Position numbers and translations under genes: made by a program. Shown here one piece after another: positions 23,829-32,006 of a DNA stretch of 33,238 bases (position 1 is the stretch's first letter; every line of letters begins with the position of its first letter). A model generated the notes under the pieces. That model ran no database searches. It was not told the origin of the DNA and saw only the letters and a program-made list of their open reading frames with translations. The stretch lies in NCBI RefSeq assembly GCF_900996235.1, contig NZ_CAAJGM010000224.1:1-33238 (forward strand). Direction: 5' to 3'. Source of the DNA: Paraburkholderia sp. BCC1885. GTDB taxonomy: Bacteria > Pseudomonadota > Gammaproteobacteria > Burkholderiales > Burkholderiaceae.

Positions 23829-24718
23829 GCTTCCCCCACTTTTCGCTTCGCTATCCTAACCAGAATACCGAATGTGCCGAATGCGAGCGAAGAGAACACA
23901 ATCAGAACTACCGCGAGGGCGCTGCTGAACGTGAAGTTGACCTGCTGATTGATCTGGTCGGCAATAAGCTGCGCAATCATAACGTTCCTTGAGCCACCCA
24001 AAACTGCGGGGGTAATGTAAAAGCCCATAGACAACGTCATGGTGAGAACGAACCCAGACAACACGCCAGGCATCGTCATCGGGAGATACACCCGAAAGAA
24101 AGTACGCAGCGAAGAGGCCCCAGAAATTCTCGCTGCTGCAATGATGTTCGAATCGACGCCCCGCATGACGGTTGCCAACGGCATAACCATGTAGGGAAGC
24201 AGCAGGTTCGACATCCCGATGACGACGCCAAGCTGGTTCCGGATTAGAGAGACCGGGGTGTCGACTATGCCAAGGCCTAGCAAAACCCGATTTATCAGCC
24301 CTGAGTCCTGAAGAAGAACGAGCCACGAGAACGTTCTGAGCAGCACGCTGACCCAGAACGGAAGAAGCAGAGCAACGGAAAGAACGCCCAACACGAGACC
24401 CTTTGCTTTCACTAGAGCATATGCATAGGCGTAGCCCATCACCAGACAGACGAAGCTAACGATGAGTGCTGTCTTGAACGTTGAGAGAATTACTCTCGCG
24501 TAAAGCCAAGTCGAAAATATTCGGGTGTAGTTGGAGAAAGACCATTCGGGGGCGCTTCGCTCTACTATGTAGAGCAACGGATAAATGAAGAATACCAAGA
24601 AGAAAGCCAGCGTCGGTAGCAACACGAGGAACCAGCCACCCGACTGCACCAGGCGACCAAGTAAAGAGGGTCGACTACAGGTGTAGTCGCCCGATGACGC
24701 AGACAGGCTTTGGGCCAC
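23825..24718 (-). CDS. ABC importer permease, PotB-type
   Basis: 297 aa, about six transmembrane segments beginning with FLVLLPTLAFFLVFFIYPLL. The coupling loop is ARISGASSLRTFFRVYLPMT near 193-212. First of the three compact transporter genes (permease, permease, ATPase), with 4-nt overlap to the next. In most such operons the binding-protein gene is adjacent; here it is 2.8 kb upstream at 27509-28564, beyond aldolase copy 2 and racemase C. Confidence 0.93.
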   Translation of the reverse strand: MAQSLSASSGDYTCSRPSLLGRLVQSGGWFLVLLPTLAFFLVFFIYPLLYIVERSAPEWSFSNYTRIFSTWLYARVILSTFKTALIVSFVCLVMGYAYAYALVKAKGLVLGVLSVALLLPFWVSVLLRTFSWLVLLQDSGLINRVLLGLGIVDTPVSLIRNQLGVVIGMSNLLLPYMVMPLATVMRGVDSNIIAAARISGASSLRTFFRVYLPMTMPGVLSGFVLTMTLSMGFYITPAVLGGSRNVMIAQLIADQINQQVNFTFSSALAVVLIVFSSLAFGTFGILVRIAKRKVGEA

Positions 24719-24917
24719 GGTGTTACCTACCTAAATCTAAGATTGACAGAAGAATTTGCGTACCCGTGACCGATGCCTTGCGTTGATTGTCTAGCCATCA
24801 CTGGTAGCGCCAACTCCATTTATTTGTATGTCTGGCCTGCGACGCGCGGGAGCCGGATGACGCAACAGCACGGTCTGTTGATCGAATGGCTGCTGCGTCC
24901 ACAGATCGGATCGCCGA

Positions 24918-25688
24918 TTAGCAGGCGATCGCCTTTCGCATTGCTTCGGAACAGTTGCGACCGCCCTGAACCAGAAAGTTGGTATCAAGTCCATAGGTCA
25001 TCAGGTTAAATCCGAAGTCGCGGTAGACCGGAACATAGTCGAGCGAGGCGACGTCGATGCCCGCACCGATGCCGTTCTTGCGCGCTGCTTCTGCAACGCG
25101 CCTGCATGCTGCACGCAAACCATCAGAGAGTTGACCGAGTGGCAACCCGAGCGACATGGAAAGATCTGCCGGGCCAAGGTAAAGCGCGTCGATACCCGGC
25201 GTTGCAGCAATATCTTCGACCGCCTCAAGCGCGGCGGCCGTCTCGATCTGTACCACAGTCGCCGTCTCGTTGGCTACGCTCACGTAGCTCGCTTCGTCCA
25301 GGTAATAGTTCGACGCCCGTAGCGGCCCGATGCCTCTCAGACCAACCGGCGGATATTTCGCTGCCGAGACAACCGCCGATGCTTCCCGCCCTGAATTGAC
25401 CATCGGCGCAATCAGCGCCGTCACACCGTTGTCCAGCGCCGCCTTGATCAGATCCGGTGTGTTCGCCCTGACCCGGTAAAGCACCGGCATGCTGAATTTC
25501 TCGGTCGACGGCAGAAGCGTGTAGAGAATGTCCGGAGGAACCGGAGCGTGCTCACCATCGAGCAGAATGAAGTCAAAGCCCGTCTGGGCCATCAGCTCGG
25601 CGACCATCGGATGCGGTACGTGCATCCACGTGCCAAGAAGCGGCTTGCCAGACCGGATCTTCTCGGCGAACTCCTTGAACTGCGTCAT
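24918..25688 (-). CDS. HpcH/HpaI-family aldolase, copy 2
   Basis: 256 aa, the same as copy 1 except Val94 to Ala (ALIAPMV) and the last residues (AIAC for AVGR). All catalytic positions (His47, Glu149, Asp175) are kept, so it should be active. The different ending lies just outside the repeated block, so this copy was joined to new DNA within its final codons. It carries its own copy of the operator, so its control should match copy 1. It lies between the permease genes and racemase C on the same strand. Confidence 0.93.
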   Translation of the reverse strand: MTQFKEFAEKIRSGKPLLGTWMHVPHPMVAELMAQTGFDFILLDGEHAPVPPDILYTLLPSTEKFSMPVLYRVRANTPDLIKAALDNGVTALIAPMVNSGREASAVVSAAKYPPVGLRGIGPLRASNYYLDEASYVSVANETATVVQIETAAALEAVEDIAATPGIDALYLGPADLSMSLGLPLGQLSDGLRAACRRVAEAARKNGIGAGIDVASLDYVPVYRDFGFNLMTYGLDTNFLVQGGRNCSEAMRKAIAC

Positions 25689-25740
25689 CTCCCTGCCCCC
25701 GATCCTTTATCCAATAGTCGATAATATATTACCGGTAAGC
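24930..25740. repeat. 811-bp direct repeat, copy 2
   Basis: Direct repeat of 16413-17223, same orientation, one mismatch (G at 25408). Together the copies flank an 8.5-kb block with both flavoproteins, the racemase remnant, the aldehyde dehydrogenase and the ABC transporter. Recombination between them could delete or amplify this block. Confidence 0.9.
25718..25735. promoter_or_regulatory. Palindromic operator, site 6
   Basis: Same 18 bases as site 4, carried inside the second repeat copy, 30-47 bp upstream of aldolase copy 2. Confidence 0.7.
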
Positions 25741-26119
25741 TGAGCCGGTCAACGTATCAAAAAAACGTTGCAAGGCTCGTGTAGTGTATCCCCTAGTAGC
25801 CGGCAACTCTCTATCGCTGCAGCTACAAGGTCCAGGCCTGCGCGTTTCAGGCGCTCGACAATGCTCAAAAGTGCTCGCCTTTTCAAGATCGGACCAACAA
25901 AACCGTCAGCACCGGATTGCCCGGCGGCAGTGCGGCGTTGTTCGAGCACTGTTGTGCGTTCAGGTTGGCGCCCTTCGCTTGACCCTGCAACTCAAAGCGG
26001 TCACTTATCGCGTTTGGCCACGGTTTTCTCTAACTGATCGTAGCGGCAGCGCATCTGCGCTGCTCAACAAGAAAACGCGGGAACTGGATACCGCGGCAAC
26101 ACGCTGACCCGCAGATTTC
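25741..26119. other. Gene-free gap between aldolase copy 2 and racemase C
   Basis: I see no gene I can support in these ~380 bases. Short open frames exist on both strands (for example 25749-25949 minus) but show no family pattern or ribosome site. It may be debris from the event that created the aldolase duplication. Confidence 0.4.
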
Positions 26120-27130
26120 CTAGACGACTACTTGCAGGCCCTCAGGAAAGGGCTCTTCAGTATCGATCCAGATCTGGTTATAGCCGGTTACATGTGCCGA
26201 TCCCTTCAGGACCGGCGTGATCGCGTCATAGTCTCCCACTTTAGTGCGGTTCAGAATCGTCCCGGTAAAGCGGGTTCCTACGTGACTGCGCTGTTCGAAA
26301 TCTTCACCCTCCGGGAGTCTACCCTTGGCGTGAAGCTGGGCGAGACGAGCCGCGGTTCCTGTCCCGCAAGGCCCATGGTCAATCATACTCTGCCCGCAAA
26401 AAACCGCGCCGCTACTGCCTCGCCCGTTTTCATCTAATGTATCTGACCACAGGATGTGGGTCACGCCGTTGATCGAAGCGTCCAACGGGTGAACCGGGAA
26501 GACTTTCTCTTCAATAAGCTTGCGAATTCTTGGGCTTGCGGAAACGATTTTCCGTAGACCAAACGCCCCAACTCCGCCATATCCATCCTGTGGCTCGATG
26601 ATGGCGTAAAAGTTTCCCCCGTACGCTATGTCTACCTGGAACACTCCCAACTCTGGCTCGACAATATTGACGTCTGTAGCGTAAAGAAAACTCGGGACAC
26701 TTGCAAAACTGACAGAAGTAACCTTGTCTCCCATCCGCGTGTACTCGACATCGAGGATACCGGCGGGAACTTCCAGGCGCAGAGTCCCTTCCTTGCGGGG
26801 AAGTATGACGCCATGCTCAATCGCGAACGTTATCATTCCGACGCTGCCATGACCACACATCGGCAAGGTTCCGCTCACCTCCATAAAGAGGAGAGCACCA
26901 TCGTTGTCCGGATTGATAGGAGGCAGGACGAATCCTCCTGACATGATGTCGTGACCACGCGGCTCCAGCATCAAACCCTTTCTGATCCAGTCATAGCGCG
27001 AGACAAAATCTTGCCGTCGTTCACTCATGTTGCAGCCATTCAGAAACGGTGCACCTCCGACAACCATACGTACAGGATTACCACCAGTATGCCCATCTAC
27101 ACAAAAAAAAAGTTTCCTCACGACACGCAT
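26120..27130 (-). CDS. Proline racemase / 4-hydroxyproline 2-epimerase family protein C
   Basis: 336 aa with both catalytic Cys: Cys92 in LPMCGHGSVG, with the usual His94, and Cys255 in DHGPCGTGTAARLAQL. The rest matches the family (VDGHTGGNPVRMVVGG, LEPRGHDIMSGG, DIAYGGNFYAII, PFPEG at the end). It is the best candidate in the window for a true two-base epimerase, for example trans-4-hydroxy-L-proline to cis-4-hydroxy-D-proline. The start is uncertain: ATG 27130 gives the family N-terminus but has a purine run touching the codon, and an in-frame GTG at 27214 would add 28 residues without family similarity. A half-operator (CATTACCGC) lies near 27214-27222. Confidence 0.9.
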   Translation of the reverse strand: MRVVRKLFFCVDGHTGGNPVRMVVGGAPFLNGCNMSERRQDFVSRYDWIRKGLMLEPRGHDIMSGGFVLPPINPDNDGALLFMEVSGTLPMCGHGSVGMITFAIEHGVILPRKEGTLRLEVPAGILDVEYTRMGDKVTSVSFASVPSFLYATDVNIVEPELGVFQVDIAYGGNFYAIIEPQDGYGGVGAFGLRKIVSASPRIRKLIEEKVFPVHPLDASINGVTHILWSDTLDENGRGSSGAVFCGQSMIDHGPCGTGTAARLAQLHAKGRLPEGEDFEQRSHVGTRFTGTILNRTKVGDYDAITPVLKGSAHVTGYNQIWIDTEEPFPEGLQVVV

Positions 27131-27508
27131 CCCCTTTTTCACATGTGCGTTGACTATGTTTCGAATCCGAAATGTTGTGGCGACTTTCCGTACGCTCGAC
27201 AGCCTGACAACCACATTACCGCATGTTAATTTCTAGAAATTGCTACGGCATCGGGCGCCTTGGCCCGTCTTCAAATCAACGGCCAGCCCCCCAAAAATCT
27301 GCGATCCAGGATTTCGATGTCGGTATTTGACTTTTTTTATTCGGTGTACTTAATTTACATGAGGCGTAATGTAGTCTCACGAAACGTAACATAAACGAGC
27401 TCAGTGAATGAGATTGGAGCCGCGGCGGTCCTGCTCGCCCCTTACATGAGGCAAGGCGAACAGGATTGCCTCTAATCAACGCGGCATCGATCGTCCGTAG
27501 CGAGAAAG
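27131..27508. other. Intergenic region between binding protein and racemase C
   Basis: About 380 bp. It holds an operator half-site near 27214-27222 and AT-rich stretches at 27325-27360 that could carry a promoter. A short TACAT/ATGTA symmetry lies at about 27356-27372. No gene is seen. Confidence 0.35.
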
Positions 27509-28564
27509 TTAACTAAGCAGCCAGTCTTGAAAACGCTCATCGATCTTCGCCTGGTTCTTGACCCACCAGGCGTAATTGATATTGACGCGCGTAGCAACGT
27601 GATCGGACGGAAGATTGCCTTTGTATTCCGGATAAGGATCTTTTGCCGCGGCGATATTGGTTGGGCCATACGGCAAATACTGCGTCAGGGCCCGTTGAGG
27701 ACCCTCCGAGAGGAAAAACGCAAGCGCTTTGAACGCCTCCTGCTTATTCCGAGCACCTTTGGGCACGACAAACCATCCTCCCCCGCTAAGCCATTCAGTC
27801 CACGAAACTGCAATCGGAGCATTCTTCATTGCAGGAAACGCACGCGACCCCCAGAGGATGCCCGCAGTCGCTTCGCCGCTTGTCAGCAGTTGTTGCGATT
27901 GGGCACCACTGTCCCACCAGATGAGACTGCTCTTGATGGTGTCGAGCTTCTTGAGCGCCCTCTCGACATCAACCGGGTAAAGACTTTTGGGGTCGACACC
28001 GTCCGCGATGAGAGCGGCCTCCAGGATACCCCCGGACACGAACTTCCATACCGCTCGCTTGCCGGGGAATTTCTTCAGGTCGAAGAAGTCGGCAAAAGTA
28101 GACATCTTCGCACTGGCGAACTTGTCGCTTCGATACGTGATAATGGTATTTTCGAGGTCAGTGCCGACCCGATACTTCATTGCACTGCCCGGGGTAAGCA
28201 TGCTCTTGTCGATCATCGAATAATCGATTGGCTCCAGCCACTTCGCGTCTGCGTCCAGTCCGAAGAAATCGCCGGTGGTGGAAAGGTCGACCGTCACGTT
28301 TCCGGCTTCTACCATCGCCTTGATACGCGCAGCGTCATCCGGAGTAGTGTATTGGATCGCCAGGTCCGGATTCGCCTTCGCATAGGGTTCAAATACTGCC
28401 TTCCGATAGGCCTGCTCGTAGGCACCGCCCGAGGTCTGGATGGTCAGATTTCGGGTAGCAGCACGTGCGAATCCACCAAAAGTCGATGCTAATACAACGC
28501 CAAGGGCCGAGTTTGCGCCGGCCTTAAGGACGCGGCGACGATTGACCTGAAAGTCCTGCTTCAT
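27509..28564 (-). CDS. PotD-type periplasmic substrate-binding protein
   Basis: 351 aa. The N-terminus NRRRVLKAG followed by a hydrophobic stretch and ARA looks like a Tat-type signal peptide. The mature protein follows the spermidine/putrescine-binding family: TIQTSGGAYEQAYRKAVFEP, then WLEPIDYSMIDKS, LIWWDSGAQSQQLLTSGEA and GGGWFVVPKGARNKQEAF. Such proteins also bind opines, betaines and other cationic compounds. It is the probable ligand receptor of the permease/ATPase set at 21916-24718. AGAGGA lies upstream of the ATG. It diverges from the porin gene across a 700-bp region with two operators. Confidence 0.92.
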   Translation of the reverse strand: MKQDFQVNRRRVLKAGANSALGVVLASTFGGFARAATRNLTIQTSGGAYEQAYRKAVFEPYAKANPDLAIQYTTPDDAARIKAMVEAGNVTVDLSTTGDFFGLDADAKWLEPIDYSMIDKSMLTPGSAMKYRVGTDLENTIITYRSDKFASAKMSTFADFFDLKKFPGKRAVWKFVSGGILEAALIADGVDPKSLYPVDVERALKKLDTIKSSLIWWDSGAQSQQLLTSGEATAGILWGSRAFPAMKNAPIAVSWTEWLSGGGWFVVPKGARNKQEAFKALAFFLSEGPQRALTQYLPYGPTNIAAAKDPYPEYKGNLPSDHVATRVNINYAWWVKNQAKIDERFQDWLLS

Positions 28565-28923
28565 TTGAGTTTTCCTCTATTGATCGACACTTTTGCCTTG
28601 TAGGACGAACACCCTTTTGCTCTCATTCAGCGCCTCTGGTAAGGAGACGCCACCTGGATTCCTGCACCTTGGTGTCACACTTCTTCCACCGCTCTCTCAG
28701 GTCGCTCTGCTGGCACGGGTCTTTCATCCGACAGCCTAAGCGAGGATCTTATGTCGGCGGCACGGGGCTCACCTTGCTTTTACAGCGCATACGTCTCCAC
28801 GCCTTATGCTCCGTGACATCAGAAGATGTATTTCTGAGTCTTAAGCGACTTGCGGCGGCCCACTGGAATCGTCGCCCGTCCTCATCAGGCGCCAGCGCAC
28901 CTACGTCGCAACAGATCCAATAA

Positions 28924-28941
28924 CAGGTAACATATTACCGG
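28924..28941. promoter_or_regulatory. Palindromic operator, site 7
   Basis: CAGGTAACATATTACCGG. Core GGTAACATATTACC, 13 of 14 against the consensus; symmetry extends to TAAC and GTTA on the flanks. Confidence 0.75.
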
Positions 28942-28959
28942 TTAGCGATTTCTGTCAAC

Positions 28960-28983
28960 AAAAACAAAAACAAAAACAAAAAC
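28960..28983 (+). repeat. Four tandem AAAAAC hexamers
   Basis: Four perfect copies of AAAAAC, 19 bp after site 7. The A-tracts recur about every 6 bp. It could be a slippage-prone tract that changes promoter spacing, or a flexible A-rich upstream element; it is bounded by CAAC and TGTTG. Confidence 0.8.
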
Positions 28984-29113
28984 TGTTGCCCACCTAGCTC
29001 CATTCTCTTGTAACGAAGCGTTCATGGCAAACAGCCCTACTTGAGCTCACGTGCCTCATCGCGAACGTATCTCATCAGCAACACAATTTTGATATGTTGA
29101 CATCTATCGTTAG

Positions 29114-29131
29114 CCGGTAATATGTTACCGG
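29114..29131. promoter_or_regulatory. Palindromic operator, site 8 (best symmetric copy)
   Basis: CCGGTAATATGTTACCGG. With flanks the symmetry is perfect over 10-bp arms: TAGCCGGTAA (29111-29120) and TTACCGGCTA (29125-29134). It lies about 130 bp before the porin start. This copy best defines the consensus. Confidence 0.85.
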
Positions 29132-29261
29132 CTATCGTTAACGAAGCAATTTGTTAGCCTCGGTCACGATCAAGAACCCTGGGGAAACCCGCACCCGGAA
29201 CATCCGCTCACGGGTGACGGCAATCATTTGTGTAGTTGTACTAACCCAATAGAGGAAATTT

Positions 29262-30410
29262 ATGAAAAAGACAATCTCCGCAGTAATTGTTGCGAGCCTT
29301 GCAGCCTATGTTTCATCGGCGAATGCGCAGAGCACGGTGACGCTTTACGGGGTCATCGACGTTGGGATTGACTTCACAAACAATAGCGGTGGCAAGCAGC
29401 TTTGGCACATGCAAGACGGAACCTACGATGGCATGTACGGGAGCCGATGGGGTTTGAAAGGCGCCGAAGACCTTGGTGGTGGTCTTTCCGCGATCTTCAA
29501 GCTGGAGAACGGTTTTAATGTGATCAATGGCACGCTTGCTCAAGGTGGTCGGGAATTTGGTCGTCAGGCGTGGGTGGGCTTGTCGGATATAAAACTGGGC
29601 ACCATTACGCTCGGCCGGCAGTATGACTCCGTGGTAGATTATTTCGCGCCCGTTACCATGGTGGGCACTTGGGGCGGAGTGGACTGGCACGCAGGAGACA
29701 TCGATAACACCGGAAACTCCTTCCGCGTTAATAACTCCATCAAGTATGCGAGCCCCAGTATTGCTGGATTCACTTTCGGCGGCTTAATGGGCTTGACCGA
29801 CTCTAACGTCAACGGAACCAGCAAGGTCGGACTTTGGAGCGCTGGCGTTGGTTATTCGATTGGTAGCCTCAATCTTGCAGCGGCCTACCTTTTCGCGAAA
29901 GACCCAGGCACTTATCTGTCTGAGGGAGACTATCAGTCGAATACAACGGGCGCTGCAATTGGCGCCGCAGGTCCGTTCAGTTACGTCGGTCAACCTAAGA
30001 ATCAACAAATCATTGGCGCGGGCGGCACATATAAGCTCGGGGACGCAACTTTCGCGCTCGACTACTCAAACGTGAAATTTAATCAGGCAAACGGAACGAC
30101 TGCGACAGTCACGTTCAGTACGTACGAAGCGTGGGGGCAATACAAACTCACCCATGCCACCACAGTGGCCCTCGGATATGAATTCACCGACGGTAGCGTT
30201 GGATATTTGTCCGCCAAGCCCAAATATCATGAAATCAATTTCATCGCAGACTACAATTTAAGCAAGCGAACCGACCTCTACGTCTCCGCTGCGTATCAGA
30301 TCGCTGCTGGCGCCTCACAACCGGCCGACATTTTCGACGGGGTGACGGGCACTGCGTCTACGTCCAATCATCAGATCGCGGCGCGCGTGGGCTTACTGCA
30401 CAAGTTTTAA
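29262..30410 (+). CDS. Outer-membrane porin, Burkholderia OmpC type
   Basis: 382 aa with a clear signal peptide (MKKTISAVIVASLAAYVSSANA). The mature start QSTVTLYGVIDVGIDFTN, the GSRWGLKGAEDLGGGLSAIF block and the terminal Phe (ARVGLLHKF) are typical of beta-proteobacterial 16-strand trimeric porins. It lets small polar solutes enter. AGAGGAAATTT precedes the ATG. Its place beside the binding-protein gene and downstream of two operators suggests that it is induced with the catabolic genes to raise uptake. Confidence 0.96.
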   Translation: MKKTISAVIVASLAAYVSSANAQSTVTLYGVIDVGIDFTNNSGGKQLWHMQDGTYDGMYGSRWGLKGAEDLGGGLSAIFKLENGFNVINGTLAQGGREFGRQAWVGLSDIKLGTITLGRQYDSVVDYFAPVTMVGTWGGVDWHAGDIDNTGNSFRVNNSIKYASPSIAGFTFGGLMGLTDSNVNGTSKVGLWSAGVGYSIGSLNLAAAYLFAKDPGTYLSEGDYQSNTTGAAIGAAGPFSYVGQPKNQQIIGAGGTYKLGDATFALDYSNVKFNQANGTTATVTFSTYEAWGQYKLTHATTVALGYEFTDGSVGYLSAKPKYHEINFIADYNLSKRTDLYVSAAYQIAAGASQPADIFDGVTGTASTSNHQIAARVGLLHKF

Positions 30411-30455
30411 ACTGGTCCGTTGCAACTATATTTCTGGTCCGCTCCAAGTTGATAA

Positions 30456-30475
30456 GGCCCGCGCCCCAGCGGGCC
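30456..30475 (+). terminator. GC-rich hairpin after the porin gene
   Basis: GGCCCGC (30456-30462) pairs with GCGGGCC (30469-30475) with a 6-nt loop, 46 bp after the porin stop. There is no long T-run, but position and strength fit a terminator. Confidence 0.6.
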
Positions 30476-30925
30476 ATTCCCGCATGAATTCGAAGCACTG
30501 AAACCTATGCTGTGTTGACGGCGTCAAAAATCTGCACATAAATAGTGGCGCAAGGATGACCAGGACCGTCAACAATGAAGCGCCGCTAGCCTCCCCGCTC
30601 GTGATAGACGGCTCCGGTGAGAATGGATCGCGATGTCGTTGACGCAGACAGCCGGACGACCATCAATCAACTCAATGCGATTGACATCTGCATGGTGCCG
30701 TGTAATATATAACACATCACACCTCACTTGTTGACTAGTTATGCGGCCGGGGGGGTGAAGGTCACGAGACGGCACCACACATGCCAACTCGTCCAAAGCG
30801 GGGCCAGCATTGCTTCTGGCGGACTATCGAAACCCATTCTTACTGCATCCATGCGCCAAATGCACAATTGAGATCTGCGCATCACTGTTTGACAGGCACG
30901 CATTTATGACGCTTCGAGGTAAAGA
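30476..30925. other. Gap between porin and racemase D
   Basis: About 450 bp without a supported gene. It holds a 9-bp inverted repeat (TGTTGACGG 30513-30521, CCGTCAACA 30566-30574), within which TTGACG-G-CGTCAA is also symmetric, and the weak operator at 30699-30716. A minus-strand frame at 30569-30796 has no recognisable family and no ribosome site. Confidence 0.4.
30699..30716. promoter_or_regulatory. Palindromic operator, site 9 (weak)
   Basis: CGTGTAATATATAACACA, 11 of 14 core matches, about 210 bp upstream of racemase D. The outer CCGG bases are absent, so binding may be weaker or absent. Confidence 0.4.
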
Positions 30926-31984
30926 ATGACCCAGGTATCAACGCTTCCTCAGCACGCCCTTGACTGGCTAACGAAGCAGGATAGGCAGCCATGCATTGCG
31001 GTCGACTCACATACTGCCGGGAATCCAACAAGGATCGTGCTTTCCGGCATTTCCCTACCTGTCGGTATCGTGACAGTCGATCAAGTGAGGGTGTGGCTTC
31101 GCGATCACGGGGATCATTGGCGGACTCGTCTCGTCCATGAGCCGCGCGGCGGTGGCTTGACATGCGCCGTCCTGCCGATCTTCACCAAGGAAGATGGTTG
31201 TGATATCGGCGCCGTCATACTGGAGCCGGGGTCCTATCCTCCAATGTGTGGACATTGCATGATCGGCTTTGCCACAGTCATCGTCGAGCTAGGGCTTCTG
31301 CCAAACCTTCCTGTTGATGCTCAGAAAATCGATTTCCGGATTCGCACTCCGGCTGGACCGGTCGGCGTTACTGCGTGGAAGGAATACGGGAAGTTAAAGA
31401 GCATCACGCTGACCAATGTTGAATCGTTTACCGTAATAAAAGGGCTTTGCCTCGTTGACGGGCGCGAGGTGGCAACTGAATTGCTGTATGGCGGTGACTA
31501 CTACATAAGCGTCGACGTCAGGGAAATCGCGCTCTCCCTCGATCGTAGCAATGCTACGGAAATTGTTCGGGTGGCAAGACGGCTTAGGGCAACTTACACC
31601 GAAGAAGGCGTAAGGGATCCATTAAGTGGCTCGGCACTTGACGTTTATCAAGTGCTCTTCTACGAGCGCAGCCCTCTTTCTGAACACCGTGTGAAGGTCG
31701 TCGTAGTAGCGCCACCGGGAGTAATCGATCGCTCACCATGCGGCACCGGCTCTAGCGCGATTTTTGCGAAGTTCGTTACTGATGGATTGATTGGGCCCGC
31801 GGACGTGCTAACGACCGAGAGCATTATAGGTTCGACCTTCACTGTTACAGCGAAAGATGTTCGCCGAACACCCGATCGAACGTTTATCACACCGGCTTTG
31901 ACCGGCAGCGCTTTTATCAACGGTTTTCTGACGATCGCGGCCGACGCAAGCGACGCGCTCGCTAATGGTTTTGCCCCTCTCTAA
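30926..31984 (+). CDS. Proline-racemase-family protein D, both catalytic Cys present
   Basis: 352 aa. Cys108 in PPMCGHCMIG and Cys272 in DRSPCGTGSSAIF fill both active-site positions, and His110 is present, so epimerase chemistry is possible. Unusually the Gly after His is Cys111 (CGHC instead of CGHG). It also has an ~20-residue N-terminal extension and a divergent middle (LLYGGDYYISVDVREIALSL). GAGGTAAAG precedes the ATG. The stop lies 22 nt before the DapA-family gene, so the two form an operon. This pairing is like epimerase plus deaminase or dehydratase modules of hydroxyproline and related pathways. Confidence 0.92.
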   Translation: MTQVSTLPQHALDWLTKQDRQPCIAVDSHTAGNPTRIVLSGISLPVGIVTVDQVRVWLRDHGDHWRTRLVHEPRGGGLTCAVLPIFTKEDGCDIGAVILEPGSYPPMCGHCMIGFATVIVELGLLPNLPVDAQKIDFRIRTPAGPVGVTAWKEYGKLKSITLTNVESFTVIKGLCLVDGREVATELLYGGDYYISVDVREIALSLDRSNATEIVRVARRLRATYTEEGVRDPLSGSALDVYQVLFYERSPLSEHRVKVVVVAPPGVIDRSPCGTGSSAIFAKFVTDGLIGPADVLTTESIIGSTFTVTAKDVRRTPDRTFITPALTGSAFINGFLTIAADASDALANGFAPL

Positions 31985-32006
31985 CCCGCCCAAGGAATTG
32001 ATTTCG

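Larger units (their letters stand above)
28565..29261. other. 700-bp divergent control region of binding protein and porin
   Basis: No gene is supported. It contains two palindromic operators (28924-28941 and 29114-29131, centres 190 bp apart) and a four-copy AAAAAC repeat between them. Promoters for both the binding-protein gene and the porin must lie here. The left half (28565-28920) shows nothing I can name. Confidence 0.6.

Noticed and set aside
25749..25949. 66-aa minus-strand open frame after the second repeat copy
   Set aside because: No family similarity and no start signal; may be debris.
28669..28923. 84-aa plus-strand open frame in the binding protein/porin control region
   Set aside because: No recognisable domain or ribosome site; the region is better explained as regulatory DNA.
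28960..28983. AAAAAC repeats as a CRISPR or iteron array
   Set aside because: Too short, no spacers, and no replication or cas genes nearby.
30569..30796. 75-aa minus-strand open frame with LIDGRPAVCVNDIAIHSH
   Set aside because: It looks faintly protein-like, but I cannot link it to a family and no ribosome site is seen; may be a remnant.
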